A stretch of 64,000 bases of DNA from Mikania micrantha (taxonomy: Eukaryota; Streptophyta; Magnoliopsida; Asterales; Asteraceae): contig CM018680.1 of assembly GCA_009363875.1 (NCBI GenBank), positions 11,291,625 through 11,355,624 of the forward strand. Direction: 5' to 3'. The position numbers and the translations under genes are program-made. Position 1 is the first letter of the stretch. The number at the start of each line of letters is the position of its first letter. This document shows positions 21,804 through 32,855 of this stretch, piece by piece. The notes below the pieces were generated by a model. That model had not been told where the DNA came from. It made no database searches and saw only the letters and a list, made by a program, of their open reading frames with translations.

Positions 21804-23610
21804 GACTATCCACAGTGGTCACCTCACTGAAAACCCTTCCCCACTGAAATTTCCTGCCACGTCATCACCCCACTGAAATCCTTTAACACCCACAATGGTC
21901 ACCCCACTGAAAACCCTTCCCCACTATTCCACGTCATCAACAATTAAAATTAAATAAAAAAACATTACTCTAATTTAAAAATAATTCAATATTTTACAAA
22001 AAAAAAGACACATTACATTAAAAAAACAATAACATATTAAAAATATTCTAGACGGCTTAGATGCTACGAACGACAATATCGGTTCGAACCCTTTCGATAT
22101 GTTCGACCAAATCGGCTTTTAACGACTCGTGAATGCTTTTGTTTCGCAACGCCAAAATTTGGTTATCTCTACGCGGGTCATCAATTTCAAAAGGAGAAGA
22201 CGGTTCGTCTTCATCGGGAACAAACGGGCTAATCGACTTGCCCTCACATTCAAGTATCATATTGTGTATTATGATACATGCATACATAACGGATCTAATT
22301 TTTTAGGATGCCATGCTCTAGCCGGATTTTTAATAATTTGAAATCTTTTTTTGAGAACACCAAACGCCCGTTCAATATCCTTCCTTGCACCCTCTTGTGC
22401 TACTTGAAACCTTTTCCGTTTAAAGGTTGTTGGACATGTTATTGTTTGCATAAAAACCGGCCATTCTGGGTAAATCCCGTCAGCAAGATAATAACCCTGA
22501 GCGTACTCGTTATCGTTACAAAAAAACGATGATTGTGGAAAAACACCGTTTTCCATATCATTGAGTAACGGCGACGAGTTTAGAACGTTTAGGTCGTTAT
22601 TCGCACCAGGCATGCCAAAATATGCATGCCAGATCCATAAATCCTGTGAACAAACTGCTTCAAGAATAATTGAGGGGCATCCGTGATCGCCTCTCATAAA
22701 TTGTCCTCTCCATGCAACCGGACAATTTTCCCAATCCCAGTGCATACAATCAATACTACCAAGCATACCGGGAAATCCATGATAATTTTCATGGTGTTCG
22801 TACAAATTCATAACATCATTATAATTTGGTTTGCGCAAATATTTAGGACCATAGAGTCGACGGATATTCTTACAGAAATTATAAAGGCACTCTCTGGAAG
22901 TGCTGTCTGACATCTGTAAATAGTCGTCCATTAAGTCTGCCGTACTCCCGTAAGCCAATTGTCGAATAGCCGACGTACACTTTTGTAACGGTGTGAATCC
23001 TCGCCTGCCGCGAGCATCCCATCTCAGTTGAAAATAAGTATCTGCAACCTCCAGATCGTTCACGATACGTTCAAATAGAGGTCGTTGCATCCGGAAACGC
23101 CTCTTGAACAACTTCTCATTATACAACGGTTCGGGCCCAAAATAATGACGCATCAACAGATCATGCCCAGCTTCCCTGTCTCGATTAATCTGAATTCTTC
23201 TAATTATAGGCCGAGGAATCTGAGAAGCGTTTTCTTGAGCCATGGTAGACAAAGCCGCGATAAAAAGATCAGTACCCTCGCTATCAGAAGATGAGAACAC
23301 CGTAGAGGATGATGACATTTTTATAAATAAATGTATAAAATTTAAGAGAGTTTTGGATGGAATTGAGTGTGTAAAAATGTTGGGTATTTATTTAGTTTAA
23401 AAAAGTTTTTTTTTTTTTTTTTTTTGGTTTATTACCGTTTAAAAACGGTCAAGAGAATGGACCAATCACATTCAAGTGATTTCAACGGGGAGCGGGGGCC
23501 GCTGGGCCGGTTTGAGCGGGCGCCGCTGGATAGGGTGGCGGTGTGCCCGCTGGACCCCGCGGCGGGGTGGGAAGCCGCTGGCTAGGGCGGGGTGACCATT
23601 GCGCTTGGTC
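21804..23610 (-). mobile_element. PIF/Harbinger DNA transposon, near complete
   Basis: 1,807 bp flanked by TAA at 21801-21803 and 23611-23613, the 3-bp duplication typical of the superfamily. Termini are GACTATCCACAGTGGTCACC on the left and GACCAAGCGCAATGGTCACC on the right (read inward), 15 of 20 matching. The left subterminal region has repeated CACTGAAAACCCTTCCCCAC blocks (about 21826-21945). It carries one transposase gene on the minus strand. The MYB-like partner ORF usual for PIF/Harbinger is absent, so mobility would need it in trans. Confidence 0.85.
22057..23318 (-). CDS. PIF/Harbinger DDE transposase, one frameshift
   Basis: About 420 residues starting MSSSSTVFSSSDSEG at 23318. DDE_Tnp_4-type motifs are in order: GMLGSIDCMHW (first D), YFGMPGANNDLNVLNSS (second D), YYLADGIYPEW, and QEGARKDIERAFGVLKKRF (E). 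These are followed by ACIIIHNMILE. It is open from 23318 to about 22305. The final part (22287-22057) is in another frame, and the shift coincides with a run of six A on the coding strand at 22304-22299. That is the only defect I see. A true mutation or an assembly homopolymer error are both possible. Confidence 0.85.
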
Positions 23611-23803
23611 TAATAGAAGACAATATTTTCTTTCTTTCTTATTTTAACTAAATAATTTTTATAATCTCATATAAAACTTAGCAGTCTAAGATAATCCATT
23701 TTATATGTTTTTGAGTAACTAGAAATATTTACCGTAAATTTAAAAATAATGTTATATGTGTAGTCTAAAATTTTGGTCATTTCATATCGTGTGTTACCTT
23801 TTA

Positions 23804-25022
23804 GAGTTAATTTCCATTTTGGTCACTGTCGTTTTTAATTATTCTCTATTGTAGTCCCAACATTTAAATAATTCTTATTTTGGTCCCTATCCTTTTTAAT
23901 TATTCTCTATTTTGGTTCCTATGGTTTTTAATTATTCTCTATTTTAGTACCAACATTTAGATAATTCCTATTTTGGTCCCTATGCACGGTGCGGTTCGGT
24001 TCGGTTTTGAGAATCCACCGAAACCGAAACCAATAGTTTCGGTTATCCATTATCCTTAACCGATCGGTTTTTAGTTAATCGGTTTCGGTTAATCGGTTTT
24101 TGATATGGTTTCGGTTCGGTTAAGATCGGTTAACCAATGGGTTGCTTTTAGCTTCTTTTTTCCCTGAGACATTTGTATTACGTTTTTATGTTGTTGTGGC
24201 TCACGCCATGTTGGTTCTAAATTTCTAATATTTGCAGAAGATATTAATTTCAAACATGGAGAAATTGAGTTGCTATGGTTCACGCCATATTGTTGCCTTA
24301 ATATCTTTTTATTCTATGATTTATTTATCTTCATTTTATATTAGAACTGCCAATTATAAATAGAAAAAATATGTTGGATTGTCATTTAGATGATCATAGA
24401 TCAACACGTGGTGATTGGATTTTAGAATAATCACATTCTTACATATATGAAAAACACAACAGATAACAAAGATCTAGTTCATATTGATTCATAATTAACG
24501 TGCATGTTAACTAGTGAGTTAATTAATCTCTAGTGCTTTAATGTTATATGTTGCTTTATTTTTTTAATTATCTTCGGTCATGAATCGGTTATGGGATGCC
24601 TTTAACCATAACCATAACCGATCGGTCGGTTAATAAAGGAACCTTAACCATAACCGTCGATTAATCTCGGTTATCGGTTAATTCGGTTCGGTTATGGTTC
24701 GGTTAACGGTTAATTTCGGTTAACGGATAAGGTTTGCTCACCCCTACCGTTCAGTACTAAAATAGAAAAAAATTAAAAACTACAGGGACCAGAATTAGAA
24801 AATATCTAAATTTTGGTACTATAATAGAGAAGAATTAAAACCACATGGACCAAAATAGGAATTATTTAAATGTTGGTACTAAAATAGAGAATAATTAAAA
24901 ACCATAGGGACCAAAATAGAGAATAATTAAAAAGAATAGGGACCAAAATAAGAATTATCTAAACGTTGGGACTAAAATAGAGAATAATTAAAAATCATAG
25001 GGACCAAAATGGAAATTAACTC
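23804..25022. mobile_element. Non-autonomous Mutator-like element with long TIRs
   Basis: Starts GAGTTAATTTCCATTTTGGTC and ends with its reverse complement. It is flanked by TACCTTTTA at 23795-23803 and 25023-25031, a perfect 9-bp duplication, the Mutator length. The terminal repeats (about 180 bp left, 270 bp right) are built of tandem words such as TTTTGGTCCCTATGG and TTTTTAATTATTCTCTATT. No transposase frame. The centre (23989-24745) is a separate CGGTT-rich block. Confidence 0.8.
23989..24745. mobile_element. CGGTT-rich palindromic insert (hAT-like, tentative)
   Basis: Both ends are dense in CGGTTCGGTT and its complement, and the right end reads TTTGCTCACCCCTA. GGGGTGAGCAAA termini with CGGTTCGG arrays are common in small non-autonomous hAT-type elements of plants. 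I did not find a clean 8-bp duplication, so nesting in the Mutator-like element is inferred from the break in its terminal repeats. Confidence 0.4.
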
Positions 25023-25066
25023 TACCTTTTATTATGTATTTCGTATTTTATTGTATATTATTTATT

Positions 25067-25282
25067 TATTTATTTATTTTTTGAACGGCAATTAAGATCA
25101 CTGACAGGTCATAGACTTACCTGATCATATCCACACCCAATAGGAGCAAACCTGTCATAGGTGAGAGAAAACCTTCTAACCAAGCATGGAACCCCTATTT
25201 TGTCCATATCAGGACTTGAATCCGTGACCTCTTCAATATCACATGATACATTTCCTCAACCACTTAAGCTAAGGATCGTTGG
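25067..25282 (-). mobile_element. tRNA-derived SINE, minus strand
   Basis: On the minus strand box A is TAGCTTAAGTGG (25271-25260) and box B is GGATTCAAGTCC (25223-25212), spaced as in a tRNA head. The 3' end is CCGTTCAAAAAATAAATA. Flanks are TTGTATATTATTTATT (25051-25066) and TTGTAAATTATTTATT (25283-25298), a 16-bp duplication with one mismatch. It appears full length. Confidence 0.8.
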
Positions 25283-25395
25283 TTGTAAATTATTTATTAT
25301 ATACTTAGTATCCTATCTACATTTAGGAAACTCTTGTGATTGTTGATTTTAATAAAAATAATGGTTTATCATCTATGTATTGTGACAACAACTAA

Positions 25396-25504
25396 CATAG
25401 TCTTTAACACTATATATATCGGTCATCTCATTGAAAACCTTAAAACCTGATAGTGGTCACCTCACAAAAAAACATTTCCAACCGTGTCACATCATCACCA
25501 TCAT
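25396..25504. mobile_element. Harbinger-terminus-like fragment
   Basis: TCATTGAAAACCTT, AGTGGTCACCTCAC and GTGTCACATCATCACC echo the left subterminal region of the PIF/Harbinger element at 21804, including the GTGGTCACC terminus. It is short and degenerate. Confidence 0.35.
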
Positions 25505-25512
25505 ATTTAAAC

Positions 25513-26075
25513 CAGTGTTGTTTGAACCAGACTGGTCGGCTGGACCGGGAACCGGCAACAAGACCGGATCAAAATAAGTAGATGAACCGGTAGGAAGAGA
25601 ACCGGACGGCCCATCCGGCTGAGCGGTCGGACCGGGAACCGGACCACTAGACGGACCGTTTTTTTTTAAACTAAAAGCTAAAGAATAAACCATTAAAACC
25701 AAACAAGTGGTTGAAATAATAGTTTTTCATACAAGTGATACCCTTCTCTCTTCTTTTTATAGCCAAGTAATTGATGTTTTTCTTGTACTCTCATCAATGT
25801 GGGATGAGGAATTAGGAAGGGAAAGAAATGTGAACCTATGTGGGATGAGAAAAAGGAAGGAAAATGGAACTTTAGATGCTTTCTTTCCTAGTCTCTAAAC
25901 TTAGCCAAGGTTGTAAGTCTTTTATAATTTCTTCCTCACATCTATAATTCTATAATTTTTTTGAATTTTTTTATATATTTATTATGTCACCCGGTTTTTT
26001 AATCCGGTCCAACGGGTCCGACCAGTAACCAGTAAAACATCTGGTTTAACGTCCGGTCAGTCTATGAAAACATTA
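25513..26075. mobile_element. Non-autonomous hAT element, CCGGT-rich
   Basis: 563 bp flanked by a perfect 8-bp duplication ATTTAAAC (25505-25512 and 26076-26083), the hAT length. Ends are CAGTGTTGTTTGAACCAGAC and, inverted, TAATGTTTTCATAGACTGAC, partly matching. The body has many CCGGT/ACCGG words. No transposase frame. Confidence 0.75.
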
Positions 26076-26570
26076 ATTTAAACCCACCAATAGGAGCAGG
26101 GCCGTTTGGAGCTCCAGTTTGAGTCCACATGGGTAGGGGTCGATTTGCCAGCTCACCACCGCCCAACCAACCTTCCTCGCTGAACTAGCGACTTACCTAT
26201 TAAATGCAGTCTATATATAAAAAGCGTCAGTTGTCATTTTGGCTCAATCCCTAAAACATATTACTAAGTAAAACAAAGCGTCAAAACAACCGAAAGCAAA
26301 CAAAAAAGTTGAAGAAAAAAGGAAAAAAGCTTGTCACAAAATAACAAAATTTAGTTATTTCCTTCTTTGATATATAAAACTATGAGATATAATCTTTTAC
26401 AAGTCATGTTTTACCAGCTACTAAGCCATATTTGCGGTGCACACGTATAATGTATATATGTGTGGGCCCTTAAGGGCAAAAGTAAAAGTGCACTAATTTT
26501 AACGTTTTTTAATTATTTTGTGAAAATAACGTTAAAATAATTGGTATGATCAACTTCAAATGATAACTTT

Positions 26571-26693
26571 GAGCCGGAGACTCTTTCGGAGCAGCATCTC
26601 TATCCCAATTAGGATAGGGGTAAAGTTTGTATCTATCATTCTCCCCAAACCCTACTGAAAAGTGGAAATATACTGGGTAAGGTTGTTATTGTC
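26571..26693 (+). mobile_element. AU-type SINE, 5' truncated
   Basis: GAGCCGGAGACTCTTTCGGA, CAGCATCTCTATCCC, GGATAGGGGTAAAGTTTG, CTCCCCAAACCCTACTG and TATACTGGGTAAGGTTGTTA occur in the order seen in the plant AU SINE family, ending in a TTGTT tract. Pol III boxes are absent. Confidence 0.7.
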
Positions 26694-26765
26694 TTTCCAG
26701 CTACTCATTATATGTTGCTATTGGCACGTTCCAGCTACTCATAACATGTTGCTATTGGCACGTTA
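26694..26765. repeat. Tandem duplication, about 35-bp unit
   Basis: CCAGCTACTCATTATATG...CTATTGGCACGTT is followed directly by a near copy with CATAACATG. It abuts the 3' end of the AU SINE. Confidence 0.8.
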
Positions 26766-26997
26766 TAAGACTCGTATGCACATGCTTAACTAGTATAGTT
26801 ATCAATTTTATTAAAAGTTCCTGTTATACACACCCAACCTTAAATTTCACATCCATATACGTCTCGTATATGCCTATATAGGATGCATAAGAGAACCAAA
26901 TATTAGTTGCCAGGTTTTTCTCAGCATTAATGATTTGCCTCACACACGTTTTATAGAGTCTTATGTGAGGTGTATAGGCCCTATACAAGACATATAT

Positions 26998-28193
26998 TGA
27001 CTGATGTCGAAGTGTCAGTCAAAAATAAGAGTAAAACTTAAGTACAAGCTACCTTATTAGTTAGAGTAATTTAGGTGTCGAACCACGAAGAGTTTATGTG
27101 GATGGTGTAATTGTTACTTAATTTGTGACATAAACTTAACAAAAACGGAAAATGTAAACTTGAATTAAAGAGTTTGTCAAACTTGAAAATCAATTGCAAT
27201 TAACTAAAATGGTTTTAAACAATAATGAAATAGGTGATTCTTCCGGGATCTGGATTCAAAGATAGATATTCAATTTAGTTTTCAATCGGGAATTCACATA
27301 GACATGAACATGTGAATTACTCGATTATGATGTGCAAGGACCATTTGCTTCGATTGTAAAACAATGGAAGATTATCACTTGAGCATCAATTGAATCTAAT
27401 CAAACCAAAACACAACTTAATATATCCTAATTACTAAAATTCTCAGGAATTGAAAAGCAATAACTAAGGTTCAAATCAAATTCAATCATTTACAATCAAC
27501 GAATCAAACAACTAGCAAAAAACATCGAATGCTTAGATTGCATGTCTCAAAAAAGATTGAAAACTAAATAAAATAATCTACCTACAAGAATCCTCCACCC
27601 AGAGGAACACACAAGAGGAATTACCCACTCATTATGGAGGTGATCTCGGATGATTCGGTTGAAGATTTCATCTCGATTCGCCTTAGAAATGACCTCGATC
27701 TATGACTATGGATGAAGAACGACTTTTGAAACTTTTTTTCGCACTAGGTAGGTCCCTGGAGACTGAATGATAGCTCGCCCGAAACCCTAGATTGAAATAA
27801 TTAAAAAACAAATTTTCGGGCCCCCTACGCCTGAGCCGTAGGGGTACGGCTCATGAGTTCTGTTAACTTCATGTTTCAGCACCATGGGGGGTACAGCTGA
27901 GTCATAAGGGTATGCCCTGATCCGGTTTTCGCGTTAAACTTGTTTTGGCTCTTATTTCTTCATTCGGACTCCGTTTAACCTCCCGTTTGGACCAAAATCT
28001 TCGTTTTTCCATTCTTGGTCATCCTATAATCACCAATCCATCCTTCCTTGACTTCATTTATCGTCATATGCTCCGGTTCTTATCTTTTTAACCTGAAACG
28101 CAACATTATCCAATTCAAGGAATATAAGCATATAAATATAATCAAAATCAACCAATTAAAGCTTATTAGGCTCATTTCATTCACGCTCCATCA
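26998..28193 (-). repeat. 3' LTR of Athila-type element
   Basis: The minus strand begins TGATGGAGCGTGAATG at 28193 and ends ...GACATCAGTCA at 26998. It matches 45029-46222 along its length with scattered changes. Confidence 0.85.
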
Positions 28194-28232
28194 CATTCTC
28201 ACACTTGCCTTTTGCTTGTCCTCAAGCAAGCC
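28194..28232 (-). promoter_or_regulatory. Polypurine tract region of Athila-type element
   Basis: The minus strand reads TTGAGGACAAGCAAAAGG then CAAGTGTGAGAA immediately before the LTR. This is the well-known Athila 3' end wording (GAGGACAAGCAA...AAGTGTGGGG). Confidence 0.75.
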
Positions 28233-30239
28233 TTTGAACCATTAACCATCAAATCTCAAAACACTTCCCAAATCCCCGCAAACATTCAACTTAGATTCCC
28301 GGTTATGCTAAGGTCCCAAGACTTGATGCATTGCATAGTTTTAACCTAGCTAAGCAAAATATGAGACATTTAAAAATCAAGAATACTAAACAACTAAGAC
28401 TGAAATGCTTCAAGTATTTCATGCGTTTCTGTGCACTCCTCACAATGAACACTCCACTCGGCTATCTCTGGATTAGCAAATGTGTGCTAATTTATGTATC
28501 ACTCAAAACCAACGTATAATACCATTGTCATAGGCTTGTAAAGCAATCTGCAATCTACCAACTAGCACATAACCGACACAACTTACAAGGACTTTAACTG
28601 GGTTGTAACATAAAGGCTTAGGGAAAAGATGGAATATAATATTTTCATTGGCTAACACTAGTAATGAATCAAAGACTTTATTCACATAACTAACTATACA
28701 TGTAACAATGACTCTTTTTCTTGCTTCATATAAGATCATACTCGATCCAATAATCCACTTTTTTCTTTTTTTTTCTATTTTTCTTCTTTTTTTTCATAAC
28801 TATAAACATAAAACATTACTATCACTCGCATAACATGAACATGCTTGGAAATCACCACTAGTTGGGTTAAAACACAAAACAGGCTAAACAAGTCAAATGG
28901 GTTGATAAAACTAACGAACAAGAAACATGTTAGGCTCAAACATGGTGTCTAATGGTAACAATAGGATTGGATCTAAAAAACAAAAAGGTTAAACAAAATT
29001 CCTAAGGTTCAGATCCTAATGCATCGATCACATTCGTGCAAGCTATGGCTTACGATTTCAAACAGTATCACATGACAAGTTCTAACTCGATAGATACAGT
29101 GGTGACACTCAGAAACAACTATCCATAATATAGAACAATTTAGGCTCACCTCACATAGAAATGGTGGAATCAGGTTGCCGATGCACATATGCACGTTACC
29201 CTCTAGAATCTCACCCTTAACCATATAGCATGCCGTTTTCTTACTTGCTAAGCCACTATCATGCAACTTAAAGACATACGCATAACCAAAAATCTAAACC
29301 AATTGCCAACAGGTCAAAGATCCATGATTTTGAAAAATTTGCCCTTTAGAACATAAGCTTACAAAAACAAGGACATTTTCAAAAAAAAAATTAAAAAATA
29401 GGCATTTTCCCGAAACCTTATAACCCTTAGCATGCATCCCCACACTTGGGATACATTGTCCCCAATGTATGGGTTTTTAGGGCCAACCAAAGGTTTCTAC
29501 CATTAACTAATACCCGTGTGGTATGTGACCAATCCCTAATATCCTCCCGAGTTATGCACAAACAGACATAAACCCAAACACATACCATCACATAACATCA
29601 AGACTCCACCAAAGTTACAATTAGACACACCAACTACTAAAAATAAATATATACAAATAAAAACAAATTGTTTCATAGTCACCACCCAGTCACCAAAATC
29701 CCAATGCCCATACAGTTAGAAAAGATCAAGAAAGAGCACATGAACGTTATCATTAATCAGAGATTTTTCAATAATATGGCAGGTGTGATTCTTTAAAAAT
29801 CACTTTGGTCTTCATTCGTCCTTGGGTGGCATCTTCCCCACACTTGAGTGCTGCTATAGCAATAAAGAAACTAAAACAAATAAAACAATAAAACAAACAA
29901 AAATATTAAAAAGTCGGGTTGCCTTCCGGTTAGCGCTAAGTTTTAAGGTCTTTAGCCAGATCAAACCAGATTTAGTGTTTATGGTGGTCGAACGGTAAAT
30001 TTGTTTCCTATGGTATCATTACCAATTTGGTTGTTATCTGTCAAAATCAAACTTTGATCTCCTTTGTTTTCCATCTTACCTTTTTTGGCTTCCTCTCTCT
30101 TCTTCACAAACTCCCCATTTGCATATGAATGGTTAACAAATTTTGAGGGCTTCTTTAAGCTAACTGATGCCTTTGATGACTTTGACTCTAACTTGATGTG
30201 GACTTTTGAGCTTTCTACTTGAGGCCTCTCTAATGATTT
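28233..30239 (-). other. Athila 3' internal region without pol
   Basis: No long frame. Two landmarks: a second tract-like motif, CATTGGGGACAATG with AAGTGTGGGGAT (29435-29471), and GCGCTAACCGGAAGGCAACC (about 29920-29940), the phrase usually found just after Athila pol. The protease therefore runs almost directly into post-pol sequence, which locates the pol deletion at about 29950-30240. Confidence 0.6.
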
Positions 30240-30760
30240 CTCTTTTTTAACAGTTGATTCCCAACTTTGTGCTCTTCATTCATCACCTTCTTATCATTTT
30301 TTACCTGGGACCTATCAAACATGAATTCCTTCTCTATGGTGTCACCCTCACTCATATTGTAAATAAAAGGACACTTGTTAGTAGTGCCTATTACAAAACA
30401 TTTATTTTCAATAACATAATTGAAAGAGTTTGACAATATATTTAAATTCAACTTACGGTTCCCAAATGTCATGCTGATTAAACTGTCTCGACAATTGATT
30501 TGTACATTAGTTGTTGCCAAGAATGGTCTTCCAAGTATCGCAGTAATTTTCTCCTGTTTTACATTCGGTGCATAATCAAGCACCAAGAAATCCTCGAGGT
30601 AATAGAATTCCCCAATCTTCACAGTGACTCCAATCAGCATACCCCGAGGGTGTTTATGTGTCATATATGCTAACACCACGGTGGTGTCAACCGGCTGTAA
30701 GGAACCAAATTCATACTGGTCATATAAGCTCCTAGGGAGAATACTGACACTAACTCCATA
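30240..30760 (-). pseudogene. Athila aspartic protease, C-terminal part
   Basis: Minus frame after the insertion point: SVSILPRSLYDQY, PRGMLIGVTVKIGEFYYLEDFLVLDY, then ILGRPFLATTNVQINCRDSLISMTFGNRKLNLNI. This is the flap and ILGRPFL region of Athila proteases. The active-site triplet lies at the break: its aspartate is on the far side of the nested element at about 42684. The residues in the open frame before SVSILP come from the nested LTR, not from the protease. Confidence 0.8.
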
Positions 30761-30816
30761 TGTGACAATCCGACTTTTCACACTAACCTTGTTAACGGGA
30801 GTTGGTGCTATCACAG

Positions 30817-31145
30817 GCCCAACAAGGCCAATCAAGGCCCAATAAGACCAATGAAGGTCCAACAGGCCCAACAAGGCCAATCAAGGCCCAATAAGGCCAA
30901 TAAAGGCCCAACAAAAATTAAAGAAGGCCCGGTAAGGCCCAATGGAGTCTATGAAGGCCCAACAAAGTCTAGTAGGCCTAATAAGATTAATTTAGGCCCA
31001 AGGAAAACAAGGAAGGCCCAATTAGATCAAACAAGGTTAAAGTAGGCCCATTAAGGCCCAAGGTAAACAAAGTAGGCCATGGAAGGCCAAGGCAGGCCCA
31101 GGAAGGCCCAGTGAGGCCCAATTGTATTTAAGAGGCCCAATTGGA
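30817..31145 (+). repeat. GGCCCA array in Tekay U3
   Basis: Fifteen GGCCCA words, mostly AAGGCCCAA, lie in 330 bases with further AAGGCCAA variants and irregular spacing. The 3' LTR copy is at about 39881-40209. GGCCCA is the complement of the TGGGCC site II core. Confidence 0.85.
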
Positions 31146-32340
31146 TAAATCAAGCTTGAAACTAGTTCAATTGTGCCGTTTAGTGACAATTAGGAATTTT
31201 GAGTTCAATTTGGTAAACCGAAATATTAGGTTTTGTTAGAAATCAAATCCAAAGGTTTAGAAATTATTGAAATCAGTTTCAATACATTTTAAATTGTTAA
31301 GTTTAGGTTGGAAATTGATTTAAAGTTTCAATTTTGACCTTAGAGGTCAAAATTCGAATGGGATCATCAATTAAATCCGAAATTTGTTGTCATTATAGTG
31401 AAATTGATTGAAGAAAACTGTCAATCATCATTTATTAATGAATAGTAACAGCAATCACACGTTATTGGAGCATTAAGTCGGGGAATTAAACTCAAATGAC
31501 ACCCAAGAGTTGTAACCGTAGATACCCATGATCAAATTCGTTAAATTTGATTATGATATTCACAATTGAGGTTTCTTAACACCTAGTCGGCACATTCAGA
31601 AAATACTACAACCAACAATTTGATTTCAAGAGGCTCGAACAGAAGATTTGATCGCGAGGGAGGCCGAACTAGGGCTCGAAGTTGTTCGACTACAATTCGA
31701 CATCAAAACAGGTTGGTAAATCATCCTACACCTTCTAAAAGAGCCGAATAAGGATTATTACAGATCAATTTCAACTGATATCATCGTTTTCATAGAATTC
31801 AAGTAAGTAGGGTTCATAAAGAAAACGTTTTGGGGATTTGTATTAAATGGACTTGATATTCAAATCAAATGGCATGGGTAGTTCCAGAAAGTTCCGATTA
31901 AAGTTAATGTTATGTCAATTTCATTTTAGAACTAAGAATTGATAGATTTTAGTTCTAGGGTTCATACTTCAAAAACGAATTGGGGGATTTGGTTAAAATG
32001 GATTTAGGAATCGAATTAAATGTTATCAGTAGTTTCAGACAACCTCGATTAAGCATAATATAGTTTCAATTTGTAGTTTCAATAATGAATTGGATGAATT
32101 CGATGTTAGGGTTCTTAAGATGAATAAATTTTGGGTTTTTGATGCAAATTGATATGGTAGTCGAAATTGATTAATCATAAAGGTTCGGAATTTGTTGTTC
32201 AATGAAAACCCTATGGTTTTAGTTTGGATCAGAATCGAATTCATGGTCAATTGGAGTATGATTGCTTCGGCTATATTAAGGAATAGGATTTGGGTTGGAA
32301 GAGGAATTAAAACAATTAATTTTCTGATATATAACGCGAT

Positions 32341-32414
32341 ACCCTAGCGGGCGAGATGGTTAGAGGCTTGTGTGTTAGTGTTGAGGGTCGCGGGTTCGAG
32401 TCCCGGCCCAACCA
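32341..32414 (+). other. tRNA-like block in LTR
   Basis: 74 nt with a D-arm-like GGGCGAGATGGTTAGAGGC, a T-arm-like GCGGGTTCGAGTCCCGG containing a consensus box B, and the end CCCAACCA. The acceptor 5' strand does not pair with the 3' strand, so it is not a functional tRNA gene. It is identical in the 3' LTR (41407-41480) and lies just after a TATA-like site. It may be a fossil SINE head or a Pol III-like module captured by the LTR. Confidence 0.55.
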
Positions 32415-32800
32415 AATTTTGGGTTTTAATGTTTAGTTTGTATTTTGAGCATAACTTATTCGTTTCAAGTCCGTTTTCATCCGTTCAAGTTGCGTTGGAA
32501 CCGTAACGAGAATACGAACGTGTTGAAATGATAAAATTCATATTTTAATCCGAACACGAAATCGCGTATAATTACGATTAATTGAATAAAATCAAATATG
32601 ATTTTATTTAAACGATTTCAAAAGCACGCGTACTTTCGTATGCACATTCTTAGCAAATCCAACATACGTGTGTTGACACGTATGTGATTTTAAGCACAAA
32701 ACGATTATTCGAATAACACTAGGTTATTGTTTAAACACAGATTCTTCGTAGAAGGATTTCTTTCACGAGCTTTTAGTGTGTGATCATTCTGCTAAAATCA

Positions 32801-32855
32801 AAGGTGCGTACACGGCCCCTTTCTTATTTTAAACTGTTTTGGGGGAGAAAACATG
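32801..32855 (+). promoter_or_regulatory. Splice-donor plus hairpin module
   Basis: AAAG|GTGCGTACACGG, then CCCC (32816-32819) paired with GGGG (32841-32844), then GGAGAAAACATGTG. The donor is followed about 500 nt later by TGTTTTCTCAG|G (33305), a good acceptor match. The 3' LTR copy is at 41868-41921, with one C missing from the stem. Confidence 0.5.

Noticed and set aside
32341..32414. Functional tRNA gene
   Set aside because: Box B and CCA are present but the acceptor stem cannot form and the anticodon arm is weak. It lies in both LTR copies.
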